From: Pegea sp. RAD2-039
Taxonomy: Eukaryota; Chordata; Thaliacea; Salpida; Salpidae
Direction of reading: 5' to 3'
Length of the DNA stretch: 64,000 bases
Assembly (NCBI GenBank): GCA_034620365.1
Contig: JAQGEQ010000071.1
Location: 3,844,001-3,908,000 of the forward strand
Shown here: piece by piece, positions 37,121 to 47,700 of the stretch
Layout of the letters: every line of letters begins with the position of its first letter
Numbering within the stretch: the stretch's first letter is position 1
Notes under the pieces: model-generated
Seen by the model: only the letters and a program-made list of their open reading frames with translations
Told to the model about the DNA's origin: nothing
Database searches by the model: none
Program-made: the position numbers and the translations under genes

Positions 37121-40100
37121 ATGGAGTCATCAGATGATCAACTCTCTTCCCAGATTCCACCTCCTCCTCCATTTCTGATCCCTCCTCCACCCCCACCTCC
37201 TCCGCCAACAGCTCCTTTACTTTTCAAGTTCATAAAGAAGGAAGGACCAAAGTGAGCGTCAGCGTCAACGCGTAGTGACGACATCAACACGCCAAATTTT
37301 TCGCACAGAACTCGACGTTTCGCGTGGCAAAAAGCGGACGTGAACGCAATCAAGCGGAACGATACGATATTTAGTGAAGCGAAACGACTAGAAGATAATG
37401 AGCAGATGAAGATCAAGATCGACCGCAAAGCGATCACGGAGTTGTTTTCTGTTGAAGAGAAGTCAAAAGCGATCTCAATCAAGCAGAAGATTTTAAAGAC
37501 CAAAAAGAAGAAAGAGGAAGATGAAAAGATGGAAGTTGTGAGCGGTAAAAAAGTGAGTCTTTGAGACTTCATTTCATGAATGAATCCCTGCCCTTTATCT
37601 CCTCCCCTACTTGAAGTTTTTGTGTAAAACCACTCCACTTGTTTCAATACTAATCCGTCCATTTAACGACCTAATTTCGCTTTTTAATTTGTGATTAAAT
37701 TTCTAAGTTTTTTTTTATGAATGTCGAATGTTGAAAAATTTTTTGATTTTCATCAAACTAGTAGTTTTTGAAAATGAAAAATTCTTAGTCATCATTTGTA
37801 AGATGCAAACGACTGAATAAACAAAAAAGCTCTTCAAATCGCGACGAACTATTGACTACAATTCTAGAAAATAATAATTAATAAAAATATTATTTTAATT
37901 TAGTTTCTGAAAAGTCAACAAAAGATAAAAAATAGAAAAGTTGTTGGGGGGTAATAATAATTGTAACAAGTTGTTGAGATAACATTTTGTTTGCTTGTAA
38001 AAGTAACAACCTGAAATATCTGAAAATTAGAAACAAACTCAGCTACAATAGTCTATGAACAGTTTATTTAAACATTTACTTTTCTAACTCAAATAATTCT
38101 AATATTATTTGCTAAACTCTAATCTTTGAAAACATTTCAATTAAAAGTTTTAAGTACACAAAGTTTGTAGTTTAAACAACTCCCAGAAACAAAATTATAA
38201 ATTGTATTTTTCTAAAACTATTTCTTTCAGCAACTGTTTATTTGAATGATTATAAAGTTTGATAATACATTTTTGTGTTTTGTATACTCTTCAAATTATT
38301 ATTTTTTTTAAATGTAATTATAATTAACTAACTTTTAAATTTATAGTTTTATAATCGCCAAAAAAATTCAATGGTTTCTAAATGACTTTTATTATTTATT
38401 TTAGGCTTATTGTGAATTTATGAATATATCAAATTAATCATTTTTTGTTTATCAGCAGTCTCTTTTTTAAGCTTAAAAATTTGTTTTTGGCTCTTAGCTT
38501 ATTTAAGTAACCACAAAAATTCTTTTTCCTGTATCATACCGTGACTCCCAAAATTTCTAAAATCTTTTCTTTGAAACACTATAAACTCTTTTTGTCAGTT
38601 TATTTTATCAAACTGTCTGCCAGTTTGAATTTTCCCTCGCCTTAATAAAGTTAATCGGTTTTTACGTTTCGGTTCAGTGCATTCAGCTAAAGGTCTTCTG
38701 CCAATGCATTCGTAGAAATGTGTTCCCAGCACATGACTTCTATTTGCTTTTTAGTAGGATTAAATATCAATTAAAAATATTATGAAATTTGCAACCACTA
38801 TTGCAAGAGTTCAATGCAGCATATATCGGTTTTATATAAGATATAATATATTTCCTTGATCTTAAGAACTTGATAATTATGGATGTAAAATTTTAACGCT
38901 GTGGTAAAAGTTTAATAAATCGAAAGATCTGTTTGAAGTTTCCTGATTTTTTGAGATTTTTTATTTGAAATTGTTAATACCCTTAGATTCTACCAAAAGA
39001 AAAACATGATTTTGCCTCAAGGCTATCAAAGATATCTCAGTAAGTTTAAGACACGAGTTTAGAGAAAAGATAATTTCACTTGAAAATATATACCTGTCAA
39101 TAATTGTTTAATTTTAATTAGATTTCAATTTATAAATAAACTATATTCTGTATGACAACGGTGTTTACACAATAGCAAATAACAGTTTGTCATTCTAAAC
39201 AAATACAGTTGATAACAAACAATAAAACAAACTAAAAAAGCTGGTAGCTGCTAACAAACTGTAATTAGTAAAAGAGAAATATTTCTAGTTTAATCTCAAT
39301 TTGTAAAATAAATTCTTTGAAAGATAATATCTCTTTGTTTTCTATTTATAATTCGTTCATATAAAATAGGGCGTTTTATTTTCCATATTTTGACAAGTAA
39401 TATTATTAATTATATCAGATATAATCGTGTTTAGATGAAAATGAAAAGAAAAATGCTAAATTAGCTAAAAATAAGATTTAAATCAAAATAAGATAATCTT
39501 TTTTTTTCAGGTTGGGTTTTTGGATACACAAAGAAGCCTTAATATTAGTATTTTTCTTCGGCAACTAAATAGGTTTGTACAAAAGATTTCTAAATCCTTT
39601 TTACCATTTTTGTCTTTTTAGTTTAAATTTAAACAATTCAAAACTGTAGAAAATCATTTGAACAAGATAAACATTTATATAATCATGTATCTTATCATGC
39701 TTACATATTTAATGACAAGAAGCAACAGATTTAATTAATGAGATATGAAAGAAGTGATGACGTCATCACGTACAAATATGGTCGAATATTTTTTGGTGAA
39801 ATTTTAAAGTAAAATCGACACAAAAGTGATTTCATGAAAATAATCTTTTAGAAGAAAATTCTTTTTTAATTTTTGGGGAGAAAAACTTGAGAACAGAGTT
39901 TTTCTTCCTGCTTTGAATTTATCTAAAAGCTTTGTATTGTGTTGTAAGTTTTTAATTACAAATATTTAAAGGATTCAGCTTCTGTTTGCTTGAATTCTAA
40001 ATATTTATCTGTAAAAAAATGTGAAAAAACAAAATCTTAAATTGTTGCTCATCGATTTTATAGTAACGGTAGATCAAAGCTTCTCAACAAGTCACGTGGT

Positions 40101-43100
40101 TACTTGTTGTCACAAGCAAACCAATATTGTTAGCACAACAATACAAATGACGTCATATTTCACTATGATGACGTCATCACTGTCACGGTTTCCTGAAAAG
40201 TTTCTCTACTTCCATCCGACCCGCAGCAGTCGTAGAAAACCGAAAAAGTAACAATAACAACTTTGTCGATGACGTCACAAATGAACAAGAGCGTACGCAG
40301 CGCTTGAGTGCACACTCGACAAATGGACACGTGTGTTGATGAGTTGATGACATCATCGCTACGTCACTGCTTTGATTTACTAGAAGATCTTCATACTCAC
40401 GATTTTGCGTGTCACGTGACTGATTGTAAATTAACCAATTAGAATTAATAACGTAACTATAAGAGGTGCATCCGCATGACGTCATAGTTTTGCTTGAACT
40501 TTTGTAAATTCTTTGTTTGGATCATTGATTAGGATGCAGATCACGATCTGTAATTGATTGACTTCATCCTTTCAGTGGTAGAGGGAAAAATGGCGTTTTT
40601 ATGAATTGGTTTCACTAAATCTTTCGGTAATTTACATATTTCAAAACTTGAACACTTTGTCACTAGATAAAAACAACAATTTCAACCCGGTGTGTTAGCA
40701 ACCAATTTAAAAATCGATTTAAGTTTGTTTATAAAAGAATCTAAAACGTTGAGCTTAAAAATAATTTGTTGTCCTAAGTTATTAAACAGTTATGCTAAAT
40801 ATGTCAAGTTCCACTTTCGTCACAGTTCTGCCGTTGACAAATATTTAACCTTTTTGATAAATAGCAAAAGGGGAATAACCTAAAGCAAACAGTTCTTTAT
40901 TTTTTTCGGGTTTTTCTCACTAATTTAGGTTCAATGTTCATTTGTTCAATTAAGCGATCTGAAATTCAATTAAAAGGTTGTAAAAGTTGCCAAATCAATT
41001 TCAATAGCTTTTAGTGATTTATTCTCCACTAAAAATTGTTTCTGAGTAGGGAAAATTCCCTTAGTAGCTGCAGTAGTTGGCCCGTAACAACCTCATGAAT
41101 TCAAAATCTTCAAAAACCATTTTAACCATCGATAGTTATCTCTCGATTGTTTCGCTCGAGTGAGTTTTTTCACTAAGGACTCAATTGTTTATTATTTTCT
41201 GGAAATTAATTTTAAACCTGAATGGAAGCTTCTGTTACGATGACGTCATCGTCATTACTTTAATTCTCGCTAAATTTAAAAACTTATTTTTTTCCGTCTG
41301 ATTTTTCAATTTTATAAAATGATGTCATCAACACTTTCAGACCAAATTCATCTCTGGCCCAGATGATTACCAGCTGTGACCAGTCTGCATTCAGTGTGGA
41401 CCAATTAAAAATGTTGAAAAAATTTCTACCTAACAACGACGAACTGAAAAAACTAAAAGGTAATCAGCAACGACCAAGTTGGTTGCCATGACAACGTTTG
41501 TTACTTCACCAGGGTACAAAGGTGACCTAAACTTGGAGCCGGAAAACTTCTTGATGCAACTTATTGCGGTTCCTAACTACGCTCTTCGCGTCCATGTGAT
41601 GTTGCTAAGGGAACAGCTTCTTATTGATGTTGTTAAGGGAACAGCTTCTTATTGATCTTCCTCAGCTTCGAGAATCCATTTCACTGCTCATCACTGCGAT
41701 CCAAGGTATTTACAACGTGATGACGTCATCACGACAGCTTCTTACTTCGTGATGATGAGCAGATATATCATCTTGTTACGCTCTTCCCATCATCATGCAT
41801 CTGATCTTACAAGCAGGCAACTTTTTAAATCGCGGCGCTGCTCTTGGCAACGCAGTCGGTTTCCAACTATCGTCGTTACGCAAACTGAGTGACACTAAAG
41901 CCAACAAACCAGGGATCACTCTCATGCACTACGTTGCCATGGTAACCACTCAACAAATTGAAACTTGTCACCGATACTTTTGAAATCGACAGGAATTGAA
42001 GAACCACAGCGAGGACATGCTTTTCTGGCCCCAAAAGTTGGTTTCTGTGGACAAGGCATGTCGTGTGTCCGAGACAGAGTTGACACAAGAGTTAGGCAGT
42101 CTTCGTAAAAAACTTGCATCTTTGGGACGTTTAGTTAGCAAAGAAGGAGACAAAAAACTGAAGAAAGAAAGTGAAGAATTTTTCAAAGTAAGTTTGAAAT
42201 TAAACAAACTGAAGAATTAACAAACAAAAAAGTTGAGATTTTATGACACAATTTCTCATCAAGTTAGTTGGTTGTTGAACTTTTGTAAATAGCTGAAATT
42301 TTTCACATTTTCAATCAATCACGTGACACAGAATGAAAAACGAAATCTTCAATCAATTACTGATCATGAGGAAGAGTTGAAGAAGAGTAAACAGAAGTTG
42401 GCGAGGTATCTGTGTGAAAAACCAGAGCGCTTCGATTTAAGTGATTGTTTTCAAACAATAATTGAATTCAAAATGAAGTTTAAAAAAGCAGTTTTTGAAA
42501 ATCAAGTTCGAGAAGAAAAACAACAAAAAAAGTGCGTTTTTCAGTTTGTTTTTCAGTTTGTTTTTCTATGTATTTTTCAGTTTGTTTTTCTTAGAGATTT
42601 TCAGTTTGTTTTTCTTTGTGTTTTTAGTTTGTTTTTCTCAGCGTTTTTTGTTTTGTTATTTTTCATATTTTTCTTTTTTTTATCAGTTTGTTTTTCAGTT
42701 TATTTTTCTTCTTGTTTTTTTTTTAATCTTAACTTGTTTCTAAATTTTTTCTTCCTTTTTTTGATAATATTTTTTTTACTTTTTTAAATTTATTTTTTTA
42801 CTTTTGATATTTACTATCTTTAATGACGTCATCTCTTCTTTTAGAAAAGAGCTTCTAGCTCCGAAAACAAATCTCTTGCCCCGCTCCTCCTCCGAAGTAT
42901 GCAAACCGCGAATTTCGATGTCGTCACGATCTCGAGTCGCGCGTCGACGAACCACAAACCTCACATCAAAAGAAGAGGCTCTTGAAGATGTTCTTAGCGT
43001 GATATCGACGCAATCTCAGCCTCCAAGTATCCCAAAAGAGTCCTGGATTGAAAAAGGGCAACAGCGGCGACGGCGACGTCTCGGGTCACATCGTCCTTTG

Positions 43101-44797
43101 TCATTAGTGGATGGATTATTAGAAAAAGGGGGTGAAGCTGTCCACGTACCCTCGCCTCTTATCGCCCCAACCACCGACCCATCGCATCCACCTGAAGACG
43201 AACGACTTCACGTCCAGATGAATCGCTTCCTGAATCCTGAGCTTTTGATCCGAAGGACTCGGAACCGAAGATCTTTTGTGAGGAGACCAAAGACCGAAGA
43301 CACAAGCCTGAATCGGGATCGACCTCCTGATCTCCCTCCAGAAGCTCCAAAAGGTAAATCTCGATTATTTTTCCACTTATGACGTCATCTGTGATGTGTG
43401 TAGAAATGGTGGGAGGACCCGCGGTGAGCGGAGAGACAGAGAACACTGATGACGTCACGACACGGATGAGTCTGAATGCTGGGAGGAGGAGTCGGGCGAG
43501 AAGGAGGAAGACTTTCATGACTCCTCTAACCGATCTCATCGAAGTCCCAGTTGAAAGATCCGCTGGGAAGAAAAAAGAAGATGGACTCCTGGAGGGAGAA
43601 GATACTCCTCAAACAAAGGAAGATCGACTCCTGGAGGTAGAAGATGCTCCTCAAACAAAAGAAGATCGACTCCTAGAGGGAGAAGATACTCCTCAAACAA
43701 AGGAAGATCGACTCCTAAAGGTAGAAGATACTCCTCAAACAAAAGAAGATCGACTCCTGGATGTAGAAGATGCTCCTCAAACAAAAGATGATCGACTCCT
43801 AGATGTAGAAGATGCTCCTCAAACAAAAGATGATCGACTCCTAGAGGTAGAAGATGCTCCTCAAACAAAAGAAGATCGACTCCTAGAGGTAGAAGATGCT
43901 CCTCAAACAAAAGATCGAATCCTGGAGGTAGAGGATGCTCCTCAAACAAAAGATCGAATCCTGGAGGTAGAGGATGCTCCTCAAACGAAAGATCGACTCC
44001 TAGAGGTACAAGATGCTCCTCAAACAAAAGATCGACTCCTAGAGGTAGAAGATGCTCCTCAAACAAAAGAAGAAGTAGAAAATACTTCTTTAACGAAAGA
44101 TCACTCCCTGGAGGTAGAAGATGCTTCTTCAGTTCTGCCTGATTCAAAAAATCTGTCAGAAGATCCTTCGGACACAACCAGAAAAAATCCCTTAGAATCC
44201 AATCCTAATTCAAAATCAGATCCTCGACCGCCTTATGAAGACATCACTACAATTGACAACGGCTCAAAAGAGCAAGAAGATGAAAAGACGACACTAAGTA
44301 GTCAAAAGGAATCAAAAAAGAACACTGTGGGGAGAACAGTGGCCCAGAGAGTCACTTTGATCCGCTCCAAGACACAAATTGCCCCTAAGCATAGGATTTA
44401 TAAGATCAATTCAAAATCGCGAGCTCTTGAGGACACTGGAGACGCTAAAAAAGCTATCGAAGCACCAAAGAATCCAGCGTTAGTTCGTCACACGCGTGTG
44501 ACGTCACCACCGGTCACTTGTCGCGGCAAAACGCCGGAAGCAGTCGAAGTAAAGAAAGCCCCACTTACGAGGAGAAGACCAAGAACGGCGCCTACTCCTA
44601 AATCAGTGAGGACGACGACAAATCAAAACTCGCCACCTGATGGCAGTAAAGCGCGGATTAATAGGACAGAAACCAATAAACTTGAGACTCGATCTGCTAA
44701 AGTGCCCTCTAGTGGCGAACAATCGAACATGACGCCACGAAAAGTAGTGCAAATGAACCGCGCTGCTCGATTACGAATGGTACAGAAGACGAAGTGA
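37121..44797 (+). CDS. FHDC1: FHDC1-type formin (FH1-FH2 with long repeat-bearing tail), ten exons
   Basis: FHDC1 is a formin that lacks the GBD/FH3 regulatory half, nucleates actin and binds microtubules at Golgi and cilia (family knowledge). Exons: 37121-37251, 37309-37552, 39511-39572, 41341-41459, 41513-41705, 41763-41941, 41993-42187, 42332-42531, 42845-43353 and 43404-44797. The short FH1 is PPPPPFLIPPPPPPPPP. FH2 follows: RRFAWQKADVN, ITELFSVEEKSK, DTQRSLNISIFLRQL, KFLPNNDELKKLK, LQAGNFLNRGA, GNAVGFQLSSL and DTKANKPG. The basic C-terminal tail carries about 12 tandem 13-14-residue repeats. The start lies just before FH1, with an acceptor-like CTACTAG 48 nt upstream. A 28-bp tandem duplication (41598-41653) puts a frameshift and stop into exon 5; removing one copy restores an ungapped alignment with vertebrate FHDC1. 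Introns 2 and 3 are about 1.9 and 1.8 kb, in contrast to the roughly 50-bp introns elsewhere. Confidence 0.9.
40141..40490. promoter_or_regulatory. TGACGTCA cluster inside FHDC1 intron 3
   Basis: Four TGACGTCA copies within about 340 bp (near 40148, 40169, 40269, 40478), in a GC-richer patch of an otherwise AT-rich intron. The flanking exons join without missing residues, so this patch is not coding for FHDC1. It may be an enhancer, or another part of the iterated-palindrome phenomenon. Confidence 0.45.
41598..41653. repeat. 28-bp tandem duplication breaking FHDC1 exon 5
   Basis: Units 41598-41625 and 41626-41653 differ at one base (GTTGCTAAGG versus GTTGTTAAGG). The second copy shifts the frame and leads to TGA within the FH2 domain. 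Confidence 0.95.
42536..42720 (+). repeat. T-rich tandem repeat in FHDC1 intron 8
   Basis: Irregular tandem units of about 18-25 bp built on TCAGTTTGTTTTTCT fill much of the intron between 42532 and 42844. Open frames that run through here are read-through from exon 8. Confidence 0.85.
43573..44110 (+). repeat. Coding minisatellite in FHDC1 tail (about 12 units)
   Basis: Tandem 42-bp units, then 39-bp units, encode RLLEVEDAPQTKED-like repeats. The first seven units are 14 residues long and the later ones 13. The near-identity of neighbouring units suggests recent expansion. The complementary strand also stays open (213 residues), but this is a consequence of the repeat rather than a second gene. 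Confidence 0.95.
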
Positions 44798-47700
44798 CGT
44801 CATCATCGCCATCTCCTCCTCACACTTACACAAGTTTTTTTTTCGGTGCTTTTTTTTTTGTTTGAGACTTTGTTGACTCTTCATATCAATCGTAGTAGAT
44901 CCTCAAACTGTTTCCGACTTTCTCAGCTGATTTCAGCCGAGTATGAAATTATTCACATGATTGTGACGCAACGATTTGATGACGTCATCCATAGCAGGTT
45001 TTTTCTCCAGTTTTTTACTTGTTAAAAATAATTTGAAATTTTATTTTTTTATTTTTTTTCATATTTTATTCGAAATAAAAATTGAAACATAAAAATTGGA
45101 AGAATTTTGTTGAGATTTTATTAAATCTCAATTAGTGAGAGAATTAAATGGATTGGTAATTAGTTCTATTTATTTTTTCTTTGTTGTTTTTTTCATTCTA
45201 ATATAAAACAAATCTTAATGAGTTTATCTAAGTAAAATTTAGAGTTTTGGTAAAATGCTTTTTTTTTAGATGGACATTTTGTGTTCACATTTTTTATGAA
45301 CTTTATGACTTGCAACTAAAAAAAGAAGTTGTAAAAATTTCAAACTGAAACCTTTGATAATTCCGAAAGTAAAAGTTATGTATCAAAAAAGTTTTATTAA
45401 TTTAATACAGTAAAAATATTTCAACTTGTCTTTTTTATAATACAGAAATTGTTTTTTAACTTATAGTGTGGAGAAAAATAGGCTTAACGAATAATTTTAT
45501 AAAATCATTTATTTTCGACAAATTATTCAGAAATATGTAAATATTATTTTATGGACAAATAAATAGTTTTAAACAAATAAACAGTTTTATTCTTTGGTAA
45601 GAAACAAAAAATATTGTCAGCGAAACTATGGTTATCATTAAAAACTAGAAACACATTGAAAATTTATTGCAAAATATTTTGAAAAATTATTGGAAAGTAA
45701 ATGTAAAAATGAAATCATAAACAAGTGCTGAAGCAAATAATTATCAAAAAGAGTTGGTTAAAGTTGACTGTTTCAATTATTAACATTTTTATCATAAATA
45801 AGTTTATAGTTTGAGAATTACTTTTGTTTATCTTTTATGTTTCTTATGTCAACAATGCTACACCATATGGGTAAGTTTTTTTTTTATTTATATATTAATT
45901 CTTGATAAAATTATTTATTGGTGGATATTAGTTTTATTATTTTGTGGATAATTTGTTATTAGAACCTTTTCTTACTCTGAAAATCAATTTAGCATTTTAA
46001 AATATTACGTTGAGCATCATCATGTTCCAAACTTGCAAAAAGGTCCTCAAACCCTTTAAAAATTTAAACTTTACAGCTGTATCAATACAGAGTACTTTAA
46101 ACTGTGGCTGTGGGTGTTATTAACAAACGATTAATTCTAATCAAGCGAAGAATGTAGAAGAGACAGGTTTCAGCCAAGACGATCAAACTTTTGCAATGAC
46201 TACAGCATTTGAGAAAAAAATGTCTTGATTGATACCATAGTTTGGCATTTAAGACTAGGCCAATACAAACACAATTTGCAAGGCAACCAAACTTGTCTTA
46301 AGTTAAAAACAGCTTTTGTTATTATTGGTCGAGGGTTTTAAATTCCTGCTCGCCTTGTGTTGTTCACAGTAAACTGTAATATATCTGCATTGATGATAGT
46401 ATATATCATTGTAAAAAAACAGAATTTATCTTTCGAATACTTCTGAAATGTCACCAGTAAGATGTATAAAAATTTAGCTCACAAAAGAAATTTATTTTTG
46501 TTACTCACAAATATTTCTCATATTTCATTTTGATTTTTAAAAGCGAAAATTACCAAAAAAGGTTTTTACTTGGTATTTTTTATTATGAAACCCACAAAAA
46601 AGTAAACTGACTTAACTTGGAAAAGATTTGGAACTGTAAAATCTTATAAATTTACTCGTATTTACATTACTACAAGATGTTAGAGGATTTTTGAAAAACT
46701 TTTGTAATTTAAGATTATTTTTCTATTGTAAAAGGCGGCTAATAACAACAGTAAGTAACGACAAACAACCCAAATGTCAGCATACAGAATGAATTATCAA
46801 CAAGCGTGAATACTAGAGTTGGAATCACATTTACATGTGCGGTAAAATAACCCAATACATAGAATTACGCAAACAGTTTTTACTTTAAACTTAAGTTCTT
46901 ACCGTGGTGTTGGAGTGCTATAACTACACAAGGGAAAATGATTAGGACAAATAAACAATCTTACAACAACTATTGACTGTTTATATCAGATAAGGTGCCC
47001 AACAAAAATACAAAACCTCATATATTTATTTACTTATTCAACGCATGGCTGCAAAGAACAAATTCAACAGCTCTTATAGCGGACAAAAACTAAATATTAC
47101 GAGCAAAGAAGTAATTGGAAGGTCCTAGAAGGTATATCGTAATTTAAGATTGATACAGAAAGAATAGAATCACTGTAGAAGCATTGGTAAAGTGTAAATT
47201 ATAAATCAAAAATTTGATATGATAAAATAGAAAAAGAAGATGAAGAAACCTATCACTTGTTAAAGAAACTACTTAAATCTTTTATTTTTAGCAAAATTTT
47301 GAAAGATGCGATAGACTTTGATGTAGTCATGGAATCAGGAAGGGAACTCCAAACCTTAGTTACCCTTTTGAAAAATCTGTTACTCCACTGGGTGGTCTTA
47401 AAGTTGTTGAGCGGTTTAATTCTGATTGAAGAGCCTCTGAGGACATATAGGAGATTGCAATCTGTAAAGTAATCTTTGAAGTTAAGATATATTGAAGGTT
47501 ATAATCAATTTTGGAGCAATCTTTTCCACAATCTTAAAGTTTGTGAAAAGTTACTGATACTTTGAAGATGTAAAATTCAAAAAAATAATATGAAAAATGA
47601 ACTTTTCGGATTTTAAGAATATGAGAAGAGTCACAAAGTAGAAAAGGCGTTTTTGTATCTACAAACTAATCTGGAAAATCTTCATAAGACTACACTGATA

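Noticed and set aside
37138-37662. 174-residue minus-strand Gly-rich open frame
   Set aside because: The poly-Gly run is the complement of the FHDC1 FH1 poly-Pro codons.
42323-42787. Phe-rich membrane-like open frame
   Set aside because: Read-through from FHDC1 exon 8 into a T-rich intronic tandem repeat. A GT donor follows the coiled-coil exactly where the family alignment ends.
43573-44110. Regular repeats resembling a CRISPR array
   Set aside because: Units are contiguous with no spacers, are translated, and sit in a eukaryotic exon.
43536-44177. 213-residue minus-strand open frame opposite the FHDC1 repeats
   Set aside because: The 39-42 bp coding repeat keeps the opposite strand open automatically. 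The peptide is a mirror of the repeat and has no start context.
46320-46370. B-box-like sequence GGTTTTAAATTCC
   Set aside because: Too many mismatches and no A box at tRNA spacing, so neither a tRNA nor a SINE is supported.
47257-47472. 71-residue open frame in the 45-52 kb desert
   Set aside because: No recognisable motif, no splice context and no family resemblance. It is compatible with chance.
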